From Saccharomycopsis phalli (taxonomy: Eukaryota; Ascomycota; Saccharomycetes; Ascoideales; Saccharomycopsidaceae): 64,000 nucleotides of DNA. How positions within the stretch are numbered: the first letter of the stretch is position 1; the number at the start of each line of letters is the position of its first letter. Positions 11,081 through 21,147 of the stretch are shown piece by piece. The position numbers were made by a program, and so were the translations under genes. The notes beneath the pieces are model-generated. The model saw nothing but the letters and a program-made list of their open reading frames with translations, searched no databases and was not told the DNA's origin. Location: the NCBI GenBank assembly GCA_020342235.1, contig CP073216.1, forward strand, positions 930,001 through 994,000, written 5' to 3'.

Positions 11081-11645
11081 TGTTTATTTCGTCGGAATTT
11101 AATTCGTGGAAGTGCGGGTTGTTGCCTTCAGTCGACGGTATAATATATATTCTCGAGCCGCTGGAGAAAAAAAATGTCTGCATCCCATTGACAAATCACG
11201 TGAGTGAGTGGTCACATTGTGCACGTGCACTAGCACGGGGCAAGTGTACAGGGTAAAGAGAGCAAACAAGGATCAGCAGTCACACACGTGATTGCGGAAA
11301 TATGCATGTGTCAAATGCGGGGACGTAGCCCAGACGTTCTTCAAAGCAGTGTCCAACGCTTGTCTAGTACAAGCAAGATTGTGGAGTGTGTCTGCTCCAG
11401 CTATTTCAACTGAGTTTTCAAAGTGTATAGACGAATAGCGAAAGAGCCAGTGAGAGTTTGCGCATATGCACGCCGACCCATGCGTGATGGTGCTTTGACG
11501 TGGGAGCAAAGCATAGGTTGCTTGCACCAACTACTTATAGATAAGGGTTTGCCATTGCTTTGAAACAACACACTGGTACATTTTCCAAAACACGATTTTT
11601 TTTGATTGCCGAGTCTAATTTTATTGTTTGTGGTTAGTTGATATA
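11081..11645. promoter_or_regulatory. RPS2/OM14 divergent promoter with CACGTG boxes
   Basis: CACGTG occurs at 11197-11202 (within a perfect TCACGTGA), 11222-11227 and 11285-11290. Cbf1 and Tbf1 are reported as major regulators of ribosomal protein genes in Candida albicans, so the boxes nearest RPS2 are good Cbf1 candidates. The assignment is inferred from the motif only. Confidence 0.5.
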
Positions 11646-12215
11646 ATGAGGTGAGTAGTCTGTGATAGTCTGTGATTATAACCACGATGAGCTAACTGTA
11701 GTTACGCCGAGAAAGCAGCTGAAAAGGGATCATTGGGAGCGGAAATCGACCTTGATAAGCAGGAAGTTGACAAGGAGGTCTTGGAGGCCAAGGCAAAGAT
11801 TGAGGAGGAGTTGGAGGACGCAGAGAAAAAGGCCAGGGAGGTGATCAAGGAGGAGGGCAAAAAGGCCGAGAAGAAGCTCAAGGAGATGGAGAAGAAGGTT
11901 CACGAAGCCGAAAACAGCTTGATTAAGTTGCTCAAGAAGATTGGCGGGGCTATTGGGTACTACACCGAAGTTGCTGCCGAGAAAACCGGGTCAGCTGCCT
12001 ACTGTGTTACCGAGGAATTGAAGAACCCAGTGGTGGCTACACAAACTGTAGTTACTGCCACTGCAATTGCCGGGGCTGTATGCGCGTACCAAGAGAGACT
12101 CAAGTTGCGGAAGCTTCCAGAGGAGACGTTGTACATTTATGCGGCTGTGGCGACTGGTTTTGTTCTTTTGGACGGCTATGTGTTTAGCAAGTACTACAAA
12201 AAGTGCGGGAAATAA
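11646..12215 (+). CDS. OM14: Om14-like mitochondrial outer-membrane protein, one intron
   Basis: Exon 1 is ATGAG (11646-11650), the intron is 11651-11701 (51 nt, GTGAGT, GCTAAC, TAG), and exon 2 is 11702-12215. The join reads MSYAEKAAEKGSLGAEID and gives 172 residues. A long, highly charged coiled coil (about residues 15-80) precedes three hydrophobic stretches. ELKNPVV and the end LLDGYVFSKYYKK match S. cerevisiae Om14 (LQNPVV, LTLDGIISKKYY). The N-terminal coiled coil is absent from the 134-residue S. cerevisiae protein. Om14 sits in the outer membrane with porin and Om45 and has been proposed as a receptor for the nascent-chain complex on ribosomes. Confidence 0.85.
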
Positions 12216-12301
12216 AGATGTCGTGGAAGTTGGTGTGGGAATTGGGCAAGAAGTGCCCGAGGAATAATCTACTGCAAGGTGTTTCATTTTGTTAGGAATG
12301 A

Positions 12302-12393
12302 TATTCATGATTCGCTTTATTTTATTCATGACTAGCTTTAATTTATTCATGATTAGTTTTAATTTACTCATGATTAGCTTTAATTTATTCATG
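12302..12393. repeat. 21-bp tandem array
   Basis: About four copies of ATTCATGATTAGCTTTAATTT, starting some 87 bp after the OM14 stop codon. Confidence 0.8.
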
Positions 12394-12859
12394 ATGTGGT
12401 TGTATTGTACTTTTCCTGTGGATCTATCATAGCCTGTTTCACAATGTATTGTACTCATATTCCTCGGTGAAATATTCATGTGCTAGTTCCATACGCTTGA
12501 TTGTGGGGTCATCAGTACCTCCAGACTGGTACAACGCTAGCAGGTCATCATGTGATGTAGTGTATACGGTTATTCGCTTGTGGGTGCAACATTGAGCTAA
12601 AAATTGAAATTTAAAAGTTGGACTTGAAAAGACCACGAGCATGGGGCATTTTGCTTGGATTTTGTAACCGAATTAGAGCTTCAGAGTGTCGCTACATCAA
12701 CAATAATTTAGAGACCAGAATATTGTATTTGCGCCGTGGAATAATGTGTTTGGATTGATGGTAGTTTCACCAATACTATGGTCACGTTATTCAAATTCAG
12801 GACATGCAGCTGCACAATGTCTACATATAAAACTGCAAGTATTATTATTTAATGGTGTT

Positions 12860-13210
12860 CTACAGTTATACTAGGACTCAAAGAGATTGGTATTTCACCG
12901 TCAAAAAAGGACAGCGCCGCTAAATGGGGTCGAGAGCAAACCCTGGAGCGAGACTTTATGTTTAATCGTAAAGTTGAGCTACAGTCATATCTAACAGAAG
13001 ACAGAATTGCCCGTCCTATTTTAAAATTGCATGATTAGAGCCGTCGTCATTAATCATGGAAAATTTCTAGTGAGAAATTATCGTAACTGGGCACTTGGGG
13101 TCACATGCTGGATTCAATTATGTCCCAAGAGTACTTGATCCAAGCTTTTTCCACCAAGTTGGCTAATTATACTTGGAATTTTCCTTGAGCTCAAAGCATC
13201 ACTTTCGCAT
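12860..13210 (+). repeat. Dispersed repeat, copy A
   Basis: Shares the anchors GAGATTGGTATTTCACCGTC, TAAATGGGGTCGAG, ATGATTAGAGCC and AGTACTTGATCC...CCAAGTTGGCTAAT, in the same order, with copy B (15650-15990). The first half also matches copy C (55385-55750). It may be a relic of a solo LTR or a small transposon; terminal repeats and target duplications could not be fixed by eye, so the family is unassigned. Confidence 0.6.
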
Positions 13211-13590
13211 AACGATTTATGTTTGATATGTTACGCACATTTTAACAATTCCAAAGATCTCTCAGATGAGAGAATTTTTCAGGTTGGTATTGATAAACAA
13301 TCGTACACACTTTTCTACGGCAAATCGTTTCAGCTCGCTCCAATAGCTTCAAATCGAGTTCTTGTCAATTCATTATAGAAGATTTCTAGTCCATGATAAG
13401 GTGTAGCTTACAGGTTTTGAACAAAATTAGCGTGATTCGTCCCCCGGTTTCGTCCTTCATTGACTCATCTGGGAGATGGAGAAACGAGCCTCTGATTTTT
13501 ACAAAGAGTCAAATTTACTTTGGTGTCATACAATAGTACATTTCAGAAACTTCCCGTATATTTAGACCAGCCAATTTTATTTTCTCTATA

Positions 13591-14625
13591 TTACATACAA
13601 TCCATTTTATCATTGAGAAAACAGTATTCCATTTCATAATTTACCTCAACATTAGGCGAACACATGAGAGGTATTGGTAAGAATGTTTGGGCTGGTTGGG
13701 AAACTATACCAAAAGATTTGCTCGACATAATTGATGACATGTCGTGGACCGTGTAGAATGCCTTCATTTCATTTATAACGCAGCGACGCTTTTCGCCGGG
13801 GTTCTGTGTGATAGTTCCCAAAAAAAGAACATATGGCATCTGGGCCATTCTTTGTTGAATTTCATCAAAAGAATATAATTTTCCCATCGTGAAAACATCA
13901 TGGAAGAAATCTCTATCTCTGAGTTTACCGTTTTGAATAAAGAAAGAATAGACTGCCCTCAAATAGTCCATAACGATACTTCGCTGAATACCTTCAAATG
14001 TGCCTTGTTTTATTAAATCATTCATCTGTTTAATCTGTATTTTACTGAGATTCTTTTCTTTCTTGAGTGCATCCAAGTCTCGGTAGTGACTACTTCTCTC
14101 CCATGTTTCTTGCGGGATCTCATAGCATTCTGGACTGAGGGACGAAAAATCTCTAGCATATTTCATGACTGCATACTCTGGTGCATTTTTATTGACTTTC
14201 GTCCAGACATCTGGTATCATTCCTTCGTTCCAAGTAGGGGAATCTTCGGGAAACAATGACCTGACTTCATCTACTGATTTGAAATCAGCAGAAGGTAACG
14301 TTGACTTCAGAATGCCGTCCTTGTATTTATTTGGCGCTAAACTTTCAATAAAAATGTCCTCATGTTTGGGCAGATAAGTATAGGAAAGAATGACCTCTTT
14401 TACATCCTCATTGAAACATGCTTCATGATCAATATCTTCCTTTACTCTAGACAGAGGAGGGGTGTTTGGTTTTGTGCACCATGATCCACGAAGTAATTCG
14501 TCAATATTATTCTCATTTCTGGTGACGAGATGTGGTGTCTCATTAGATAAATTAACTGGGCTTGCAGCAGTAAAGTCCGAAAAGAGCAAGACTAAAAGGA
14601 TATTGAAAATGGCTGATAAATTCAT
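13591..14625 (-). CDS. Orphan secreted protein
   Basis: The protein has 344 residues from a clear ATG. The first ~22 (MNLSAIFNILLVLLFSDF, then TAASP) form a classical signal peptide with a plausible cleavage site after AAS. The mature part is not repetitive, has seven cysteines (SWC, EAC, PEC, RRC, LMC, EYC, MDC), ends in MDCM, and has sequons near the N-terminus (NLS, NET). There is no transmembrane helix or GPI signal, so it is probably secreted or vacuolar. I do not recognise the family. It sits alone, with copies A and B of a dispersed repeat in the same orientation on either side, which suggests an accessory gene. Codon use is more AT-rich than in the neighbouring housekeeping genes. Confidence 0.6.
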   Translation of the reverse strand: MNLSAIFNILLVLLFSDFTAASPVNLSNETPHLVTRNENNIDELLRGSWCTKPNTPPLSRVKEDIDHEACFNEDVKEVILSYTYLPKHEDIFIESLAPNKYKDGILKSTLPSADFKSVDEVRSLFPEDSPTWNEGMIPDVWTKVNKNAPEYAVMKYARDFSSLSPECYEIPQETWERSSHYRDLDALKKEKNLSKIQIKQMNDLIKQGTFEGIQRSIVMDYLRAVYSFFIQNGKLRDRDFFHDVFTMGKLYSFDEIQQRMAQMPYVLFLGTITQNPGEKRRCVINEMKAFYTVHDMSSIMSSKSFGIVSQPAQTFLPIPLMCSPNVEVNYEMEYCFLNDKMDCM

Positions 14626-15649
14626 TTAAGAATTGGAAATGATTAGGGGTTTATAAGTCCGTGGCCGTGAAATATGGATAGACCTAGTGCCTAGTGCCTT
14701 GTGCATATCACATGTATGGCATTCCACTTTGCCTTATTACTATGTATACTTGCTTCCTGAATTTTTATATACCCCTCATTTATTGCAATGCCGCTTCTTG
14801 GTGTTTTTTTTCCCCCTAGGAATTCCTTTTACTATTCTGTCACAGTTTATCGAGGCAAATGTTAGACTGAAACCATGCAGGAAAAGTGCCATTCATACCA
14901 AAATGAAGATTTGCACTACCGAAAATAACTCAATGATGAATATACATATTGATATTTCCAAACTCCAAAAAATATAAAAGCAACATGTTACGGTTTGGCT
15001 TATATCTAGAGTAGCCAATGTATACCTAGTTGTGCGACTAACAGAAGGAAATAGGTCTGGTACAATAGGCTATGACTATTGTTATCAGCCTGTGACTATT
15101 GCTACCATAGGCCTATGACTATCATTAGGATCGCCCCTTGTACGTCTAAAAGCCATTGGATGATGATACAAAAGAGACAAGCACATGGCAGATTTGGCTT
15201 GAAGGAATCATCAAACTCGTATTATAGATTTCAGTGCATGACTGTACAATTACCTACTCCTTCTGTTATTCAGCACAATAAGAACAAAAAGATCTTGTAG
15301 TTTATTCAATTTCTCTCATCGATAATGGATAAATCAGGTGGTAGCTTTAACTTTCAACTGTCTCTGATTTAATAAACTTGTGCAAACACTAAACCAGTTT
15401 ATAAATCTAGGAAAAACAGGGCCTATCAAAATCACTAGTTGTAATGACTATTGAGTATATGGTCATGTACCATATAGATCCTTGTGTTTTTAATCACTAG
15501 AAGAAGAATGAGCGCTACTTTTGGAATCAGTGTAATTCAAAAGTGTAATGGTCAGACTTGCCAATTGGATATCTAGTCATGTAATTAGACCTGCGTATTT
15601 GCAAGCAGTTTTAACGAGAATTAGGGAAATTAATATAATGATATTTACT

Positions 15650-15990
15650 TCTATAGCTATATTATTCTAGGGGAGATTGATATTTCACCGTGTAAAATGG
15701 CTTTCTAAATGGGTCGAGAAAAACGTTAAGATAAACTTTTGACTAGATTTTATGAAATTGTAATGATAATTAGAGCCATAGGCCTCACTTGGGCACCGGA
15801 GCTCTTGTTTTGTTGTAAAAAATTTACTTATTCGGCACTAGTTTTTAGAATCATCCGAGTGAGTAAATTGTCTCCCGAGGGTACTTGATAGTAAACTTTT
15901 ACCAAGTTGATTAATCAGGCTTACAGAGGCGATACAAGTACAAAGCATCAACAATATAGCTAAATACAAGAATAAATATTATTATTAAAG
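15650..15990 (+). repeat. Dispersed repeat, copy B
   Basis: Same anchors and order as copy A (GAGATTGATATTTCACCGTG, AAATGGGTCGAG, AATTAGAGCC, GGTACTTGATAG, ACCAAGTTGATTAAT). It ends in ATAGCTAAATACAAGAATAA followed by ATATTATTATT. Versions of that terminal motif also occur near 37950, 39945 and 51250. Confidence 0.6.
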
Positions 15991-16261
15991 CATCTCCGAA
16001 GTTATAGAACAAGTTGCAGGCAAGTTTGAGCTATGCCGTGTCATGTAGTATGGAGGGCGGCTTATCGCACGGCCAAGATACGATGCCGTTTGATTATAGT
16101 GAAAGATTGTACAAGGCGAGCTACGAACCTGGGAATGTATTGGATAGTCTGATTTTGTCGAGTTAAATGGGTTGAATTGGGTTAAACTTGTCAAAGTATA
16201 TACTTTGCCAGTGGACTGGCTAATTTCAAATTTTCCATGTATCAAGTACAATTCTAGTTAT

Positions 16262-16600
16262 AATTTGGATAGCATTCCTGTCAAACACAATTCTGCCACT
16301 TGAATAGTTTTCCTACTAAAATGCAATTCTGGTCATGGCTTGAATATCTTGTTGAAATGCAATTCTGACCATGACTTGAATATCTTGTTGAAATGCAATT
16401 CTGACCATGACTTGAATAATGTTCCTGTTAAATACAATTCTGACCATGACTTGAATAATGTTCCTGTTAAATACAATTCTGGTCATGGCTTGAGCTTTCC
16501 TATTGAAATACAATTCTGGTTATAATCTGAATAGCATCCTGTTAAATACAATTCTGGTCATAATCTGAATAGCATCCTGTCAAATACCACTATACCGCTT
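16262..16600. repeat. ~26-29-bp minisatellite, about 12 copies
   Basis: Degenerate units built from AATACAATTCTGGTCATGAC and TTGAAT, with spacers such as ATGTTCCTGTTA. It lies about 60 bp from the small array at the PYC stop codon. Confidence 0.85.
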
Positions 16601-16662
16601 CGTCTCAACCATCTCACTACATGACCACTGCACAACTGCATTTATTGGCAACACTATACAAC

Positions 16663-16709
16663 AGCATCACTTCCCGGCATCACTTCCGGCATCACTCCCG
16701 GCATCACTT
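16663..16709 (-). repeat. 12-bp array starting at the PYC stop codon
   Basis: On the coding strand the last codons AAGAAG and stop TGA run into GTGATGCCGGGA units, four in all with one-base length changes. The TGA is inside the first unit. Confidence 0.75.
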
Positions 16710-19700
16710 CTTCTCCTCGGCAATCACCTTGCACACCAAGTCCGCCGAATCAACATTGTCATTCTCCTTCACCGACAAATCGCCCACAGTCCCCTCGTGC
16801 GGCGCGCTAATGACCATTTCCATCTTCATGGCCGACAACACACACAATGGGTCGCCCTTTTTGACTGACGACCCGTTGTGCACCTTGACTTCGACAATGA
16901 CACCAGCCATTGGTGTACCGACCTCCTCTGGCTTGTGGGCGTCGGCCTTCAACTTTGCCGGCTTCTCGACCTTGATGCTGCGGTCCTCGACTGTGACCTT
17001 ACGATGTTCACCATTCAACTGGTAGTACACGTCCTTCTTGCCGTCGGAGGCGCCCGAGATGGCGGTCATCTTGAAGATCAAGATCTTGCCCTTTTCAATC
17101 TCAATGGAGATCTCCTCGTCGATCTGCGGCGGCGCAAGGAAGAACCGCGTTGGGATCACCGACAAGTCGCCGTACTTCTCCTGGACCTTGTGGAAGTCCT
17201 CGTACACCTTTGGATACATGTTGTACGACGCCACGTCGTCCTCAGTAATGTGCTCGTACCGGCTGGCCAAGTCGTGCTTGATCGCCGCCAAGTCAAATGG
17301 CGGCAACTCCAAGCCCGGCCGGACGTCCAACTTCCGTCGTTTGCCCTTGAGAATGTCGGTGCGCAACGGCTCCGGGAATCCGCCGTACGGCTGGCCGATT
17401 TTGCCCTCGAAAAAGTCCAACACCGAGTCTGGGAAGTCCAACGAGTTCGCGAGCCGCTTGACGTCGTCTCCAGTGAGCTTGTTGGACACCATAAACTGCG
17501 CCAAGTCGCCCACAACCTTCGAGGTCGGCGTCACTTTCACAATGTCGCCAAGAAGATAGTTGGCCTCGCGGTACGCGGCCTTGGTTTCCGCCCACTGGGC
17601 GCCCAAGCCGACCTGTTGTGCCTGGAAGATCAAGTTGGTCAACTGGCCTCCCGGAATCTCGTGCGAGTACACCTCTGGGTCTGGTCCCTTCAAGTCGGCC
17701 TCAAACACCGAGTACAACAACCGCATCTGCGCCCAGTACGCGTCGACCTCGGTCAATTGCGCCGGGTCCAACCCGGTGGAGATGCCGTCCAACGAGGCAA
17801 TCACCGCGTTGATGGATGGCTGCGACGTTAATCCCGAGAGCGAGTTCGACGCGCAGTCGACCGCGTCGGCTCCGGCTTTTGCACACGCGACCATTGAGGC
17901 TACTCCTGTGCCGGCAGAGTCGTGGGTGTGCACGTGGATCGGCAAGTGCGGGTACTTTTTGCGGATCGCGCCGACCAACTTCGTGGCTGCGGATGGTCGT
18001 AAAGTTCCAGCCATGTCCTTGATGCCCAAGATATGGGTGCCCATTTTCACAACCTCGTCGACAAAGTCCAAGTAGTATTGCAAGCTGTACTTCTTGCCCT
18101 CTTGCAACATGTCGCCCGAGTAGCACACTGTGGCCTCAACCACTCCGCCAGCTTTTTTCACGGCGCTGACACCGACTTTGAGCTGCTCGAGGTCGTTCAA
18201 CGCGTCAAACACCCGGAAAATGTCGACGCCATTCTCCTTGGCCTGCTTCACAAAATGGTCAATGGCATTGTCTGGCAACGACGAGTACGCGACTCCATTC
18301 GCCCCACGCAACAACATCTGGAACGGGATGTTTGGCACCGCCTTCCGCAACTTGCGCAAACGGTCCCATGGGTCCTCATACAAGAACCGCATAGCCACGT
18401 CGAACGTGGCGCCACCCCAGCACTCGAGCGCAAACGCGCCCTTTAACGCGTGCGATGTCGTTGGGGCAATCGCCAAGAGGTCGTAGGTACGGACACGCGT
18501 CGCGAGCAACGACTGGTGCGCGTCTCTCCAGGTGGTGTCCATGATCAAACACCCGTCGTAGTCGCGCACCGCCCGGGCAAACGCCTCAGGACCCTTTTCA
18601 AGCAAGAGCGGCCGCCAGCCGTCTTTTGCCGGATGCGACACGTCGACGACCTTGCCGTGGTCGTGCAAAACCGGAATCGTCGGCTCGGTGACAAGCTTTG
18701 GCACGCCGACCTGGCCCTTGATGGAGGAACCGTTGACGGCAAGATCGGCTAAGTACGCCAAGATCTTCTGGGCACGGTTCCGCGACTCGACCATCTCAAA
18801 CAACTGCGGGGTGTCGTCGATGAAGGTGGTCCAGCAGTCGCTCGAGATAAACACCGGGTGCGTGAGCAACGTCAAGAGGAACGGGATGTTGGTCTTGACG
18901 CCCCGGATCCGGAACTCGATCAACGCCCGGATCATCTTCCGCCGCGCAATCTCGTACGTGCTCCCTGAACACGAGCACTTGACCAACATCGAGTCGTAGT
19001 GCGGCGAAATCACGCTGCCTGCGAACCCGTTGCCTCCGTCCAACCGCACTCCGTTTCCTCCCGCCAGACGGTACACCTCGATCTTACCCGTGTCTGGAGC
19101 AAAACCCTTGGCCGGATCCTCGGTGGTGATTCGGCACTGGATCGCAAACCCACGCGTCGTGACCTTGTCCTGCAACAAGCCAAGCTCCTCGAGCGAGGCT
19201 CCAGCAGTGATCTGGATCTGCGCGCTGATGATGTCGACGCCGGTGATTTCCTCGGTGATGGTGTGCTCGACCTGGATCCGCGGGTTGATCTCAATGAAGT
19301 AGTGGCGGTTCTGCGCGTCGACCAAGAACTCGGCGGTTCCCGCGTTGACGTAGTTGGCGGTTTTGGCGAGCTTCACCGCGTCGGTCAAGATCGCGTTGCG
19401 CACGTCCTTCGGGAGCGTCTTTGCCGGCGCGATCTCCACCACTTTCTGGTGTCTCCGCTGCACCGAGCAGTCGCGCTCAAACAAGTGGATCACGTTGCCA
19501 TACAGGTCCGCCAACAATTGCACCTCAATGTGCTTTGGCTTGTCCAAGAACCGCTCCACAAAACACGTGCCGTTGCCGAAACTCGCCTTGGCCTCCGAGG
19601 TTGCCCGGTTGAACGCGTCGGCAATGTCGTCGCCCTCGCGCACCACGCGCATCCCGCGTCCGCCACCCCCAAACGCGGCCTTGATGATTACGGGGTACCC

Positions 19701-20228
19701 GTACTGCTCCACAAACGCGACCGCCTCCTCGGCGCTCGAAATCGGGCCCGGCGTCCCGGGAACGGTAGGCACCCCGGCCTTGTCGGCCAAGACCCGGGCG
19801 CTCACCTTGTCGCCGACGGCGTCAATGACCTCGGGTGGAGGCCCGATCCACCGGATACCCGCGGCAATCACCTTGCGGGCAAACTCCGAGTTCTCAGAGA
19901 GAAACCCGTACCCAGGATGGATCATGTGCACCCCGTGCTCCACCGCAATGTTGATGATCTCGTCGATTTGCAAATAGGCCTGTACCGGCGAATACTGGCC
20001 CTTGGCGCCAATGGCATACGCCTCGTCCGCCTTTAGCCGGTGCATCGAGAGCCGGTCCTCGTGCGAATAGACCGCCACCGTGAGCATCGACAACTCGTGG
20101 GCGGTTCTGAAGATCCGGATGGGGATCTCGCCTCGGTTGGCCACCAAGATCTTGTTGAGCGACCCCAACACCGAGTGGCCCTCACGGATCTCGTTGATGT
20201 TTGGCTTGCGCGCTTTAACTGTGGTCAT
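16704..20228 (-). CDS. PYC1: Pyruvate carboxylase
   Basis: The protein has 1,174 residues, the same size as S. cerevisiae Pyc1/Pyc2, and is cytosolic (no presequence). It carries a biotin carboxylase domain (NKILVANRGEIPIRIFRTAHE near residue 28; ATP-grasp loop FGGGGRGMR; ERDCSVQRRHQKV; EINPRIQVEH), the carboxyltransferase TIM barrel (DTTWRDAHQSLLATR, with the catalytic DMAGTLRPSAA region and metal-binding HVHTHDSAG), and a C-terminal biotinyl domain with LSAMKMEM. It converts pyruvate, bicarbonate and ATP to oxaloacetate for anaplerosis and gluconeogenesis. The serine of EVYRSAGGNG is a CTG codon (19065-19067), which shows the genetic code. Its stop codon lies in a small tandem array. Confidence 0.98.
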   Translation of the reverse strand: MTTVKARKPNINEIREGHSVLGSLNKILVANRGEIPIRIFRTAHELSMLTVAVYSHEDRLSMHRLKADEAYAIGAKGQYSPVQAYLQIDEIINIAVEHGVHMIHPGYGFLSENSEFARKVIAAGIRWIGPPPEVIDAVGDKVSARVLADKAGVPTVPGTPGPISSAEEAVAFVEQYGYPVIIKAAFGGGGRGMRVVREGDDIADAFNRATSEAKASFGNGTCFVERFLDKPKHIEVQLLADLYGNVIHLFERDCSVQRRHQKVVEIAPAKTLPKDVRNAILTDAVKLAKTANYVNAGTAEFLVDAQNRHYFIEINPRIQVEHTITEEITGVDIISAQIQITAGASLEELGLLQDKVTTRGFAIQCRITTEDPAKGFAPDTGKIEVYRLAGGNGVRLDGGNGFAGSVISPHYDSMLVKCSCSGSTYEIARRKMIRALIEFRIRGVKTNIPFLLTLLTHPVFISSDCWTTFIDDTPQLFEMVESRNRAQKILAYLADLAVNGSSIKGQVGVPKLVTEPTIPVLHDHGKVVDVSHPAKDGWRPLLLEKGPEAFARAVRDYDGCLIMDTTWRDAHQSLLATRVRTYDLLAIAPTTSHALKGAFALECWGGATFDVAMRFLYEDPWDRLRKLRKAVPNIPFQMLLRGANGVAYSSLPDNAIDHFVKQAKENGVDIFRVFDALNDLEQLKVGVSAVKKAGGVVEATVCYSGDMLQEGKKYSLQYYLDFVDEVVKMGTHILGIKDMAGTLRPSAATKLVGAIRKKYPHLPIHVHTHDSAGTGVASMVACAKAGADAVDCASNSLSGLTSQPSINAVIASLDGISTGLDPAQLTEVDAYWAQMRLLYSVFEADLKGPDPEVYSHEIPGGQLTNLIFQAQQVGLGAQWAETKAAYREANYLLGDIVKVTPTSKVVGDLAQFMVSNKLTGDDVKRLANSLDFPDSVLDFFEGKIGQPYGGFPEPLRTDILKGKRRKLDVRPGLELPPFDLAAIKHDLASRYEHITEDDVASYNMYPKVYEDFHKVQEKYGDLSVIPTRFFLAPPQIDEEISIEIEKGKILIFKMTAISGASDGKKDVYYQLNGEHRKVTVEDRSIKVEKPAKLKADAHKPEEVGTPMAGVIVEVKVHNGSSVKKGDPLCVLSAMKMEMVISAPHEGTVGDLSVKENDNVDSADLVCKVIAEEKK

Positions 20229-21013
20229 GTTTTCAATCGTGTGCTACCAAAAAGGTGAATTCTCAAACAAAAACCAATGTGAGAATTCCGGCATGGGTCG
20301 TTGCTTATATAGCCAATGAACTCCAGGCGATAGGAAGAACGCAGTGCAGCAGAGTGCATGATGTTGCATAGACCCCCTTGGCCGTACCGACTCTAGACAT
20401 TTCCGTGGCATGAGCCCAATCTGGACTCAAGGTCGAGTGGAAAAAAAAAACTTGGCTATCCAGCGAATCGCTCGCAGGCAATTAGTGCCAGGACTCGATT
20501 CTGCACAGGCACGTGATGCTGGAGTGACTCTTGTCGGAGCTTGTTGCAGTAATATACTGGCCGGGACCCGGGTCTGGCTCGGAGATGGTCCGATTTTTCC
20601 CTCGGGCTAAAAAAAAAAAAAAAGCCCCGGGCACCGTCTCTACGCTTCGCCATGGTGATTTTGAGTGTGTTTTTTTATTTGCCTTCGCCAGTGTGTCGCT
20701 TAGTTAGTCTCGAGATTCCCGTACTAGGTGACATAACAACTGTCGCAGCAGGGTGCATGGATAAGAACTAGACATGTTTTTTTTTCACCAGCGTCGCCAG
20801 CTGCTCAGCCAGTGATGGAATTCTTTTTCCGGAGCAATTGGCCAGTGGTGCTGCTCAATTCGGGCTTCTTGCTCGGAGATTTTCGTCCAGTTGCTGCTAA
20901 TAAAGCTGTATCCCGGCAAATTCCAGCCTGCAATTCGGGGCTCCAAAGGAACTAAACCCCGGAAGTCATCTCTGCAAGTTTCGGGCCGCACACTGTGGAA
21001 ATTGAGTGATTAC

Positions 21014-21021
21014 TATAAAAG
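21014..21021 (+). promoter_or_regulatory. TATA box of the small gene
   Basis: TATAAAAG lies 127 bp before the ATG at 21148, a normal distance for a regulated yeast promoter. Confidence 0.6.
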
Positions 21022-21065
21022 CACGACATTTCCACGTATTGGATAGAGCTGTTGAATTACAATTT

Positions 21066-21146
21066 ATTTGAATTACACTACACTACACTACACACTACAC
21101 TACACTACACTACACACTACACTACACCACACTACACTACACACAT
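21066..21146 (+). repeat. CACTA repeat in the 5' leader
   Basis: ACACTACACTAC units almost without G fill the predicted 5' leader of the small gene, leaving an unstructured leader that ends in ACACATC before the ATG. Confidence 0.8.
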
Positions 21147-21147
21147 C

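Larger units (their letters stand above)
12216..13590. other. Spacer between OM14 and the secreted orphan
   Basis: Contains a 21-bp tandem array (12302-12393), a possible small minus-strand reading frame (12439-12642, see findings) and one copy of a dispersed repeat (about 12860-13210). The rest shows no recognisable gene. Confidence 0.6.
14626..16703. other. Repeat-rich spacer upstream of the orphan and downstream of PYC
   Basis: Contains short CTATGACTATTG repeats (15060-15122), dispersed repeat copy B and a minisatellite (16262-16600). The frames seen are short, lack good context and look random. Confidence 0.6.
20229..21147. promoter_or_regulatory. PYC / small-gene divergent intergenic region
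   Basis: This 0.9-kb region serves PYC (minus) and the small gene at 21148 (plus). It contains many CCGG and CCCGGG elements, two poly-A runs and a hairpin-forming stretch at 20603-20630 (CGGGCT, 15 A, AGCCCCGG). No conserved protein was found in it. Its size and GC-rich motifs suggest carbon-source control of PYC; this is inference. Confidence 0.4.

Noticed and set aside
15650-15990. Copy B as a complete transposable element
   Set aside because: No coding region, defined terminal repeats or target duplication could be seen; only the dispersed similarity is supported.
16878-20036. Several long frames opposite pyruvate carboxylase
   Set aside because: They are shadows caused by the GC-rich third positions of PYC; Arg/Val/Leu-rich with no domain.
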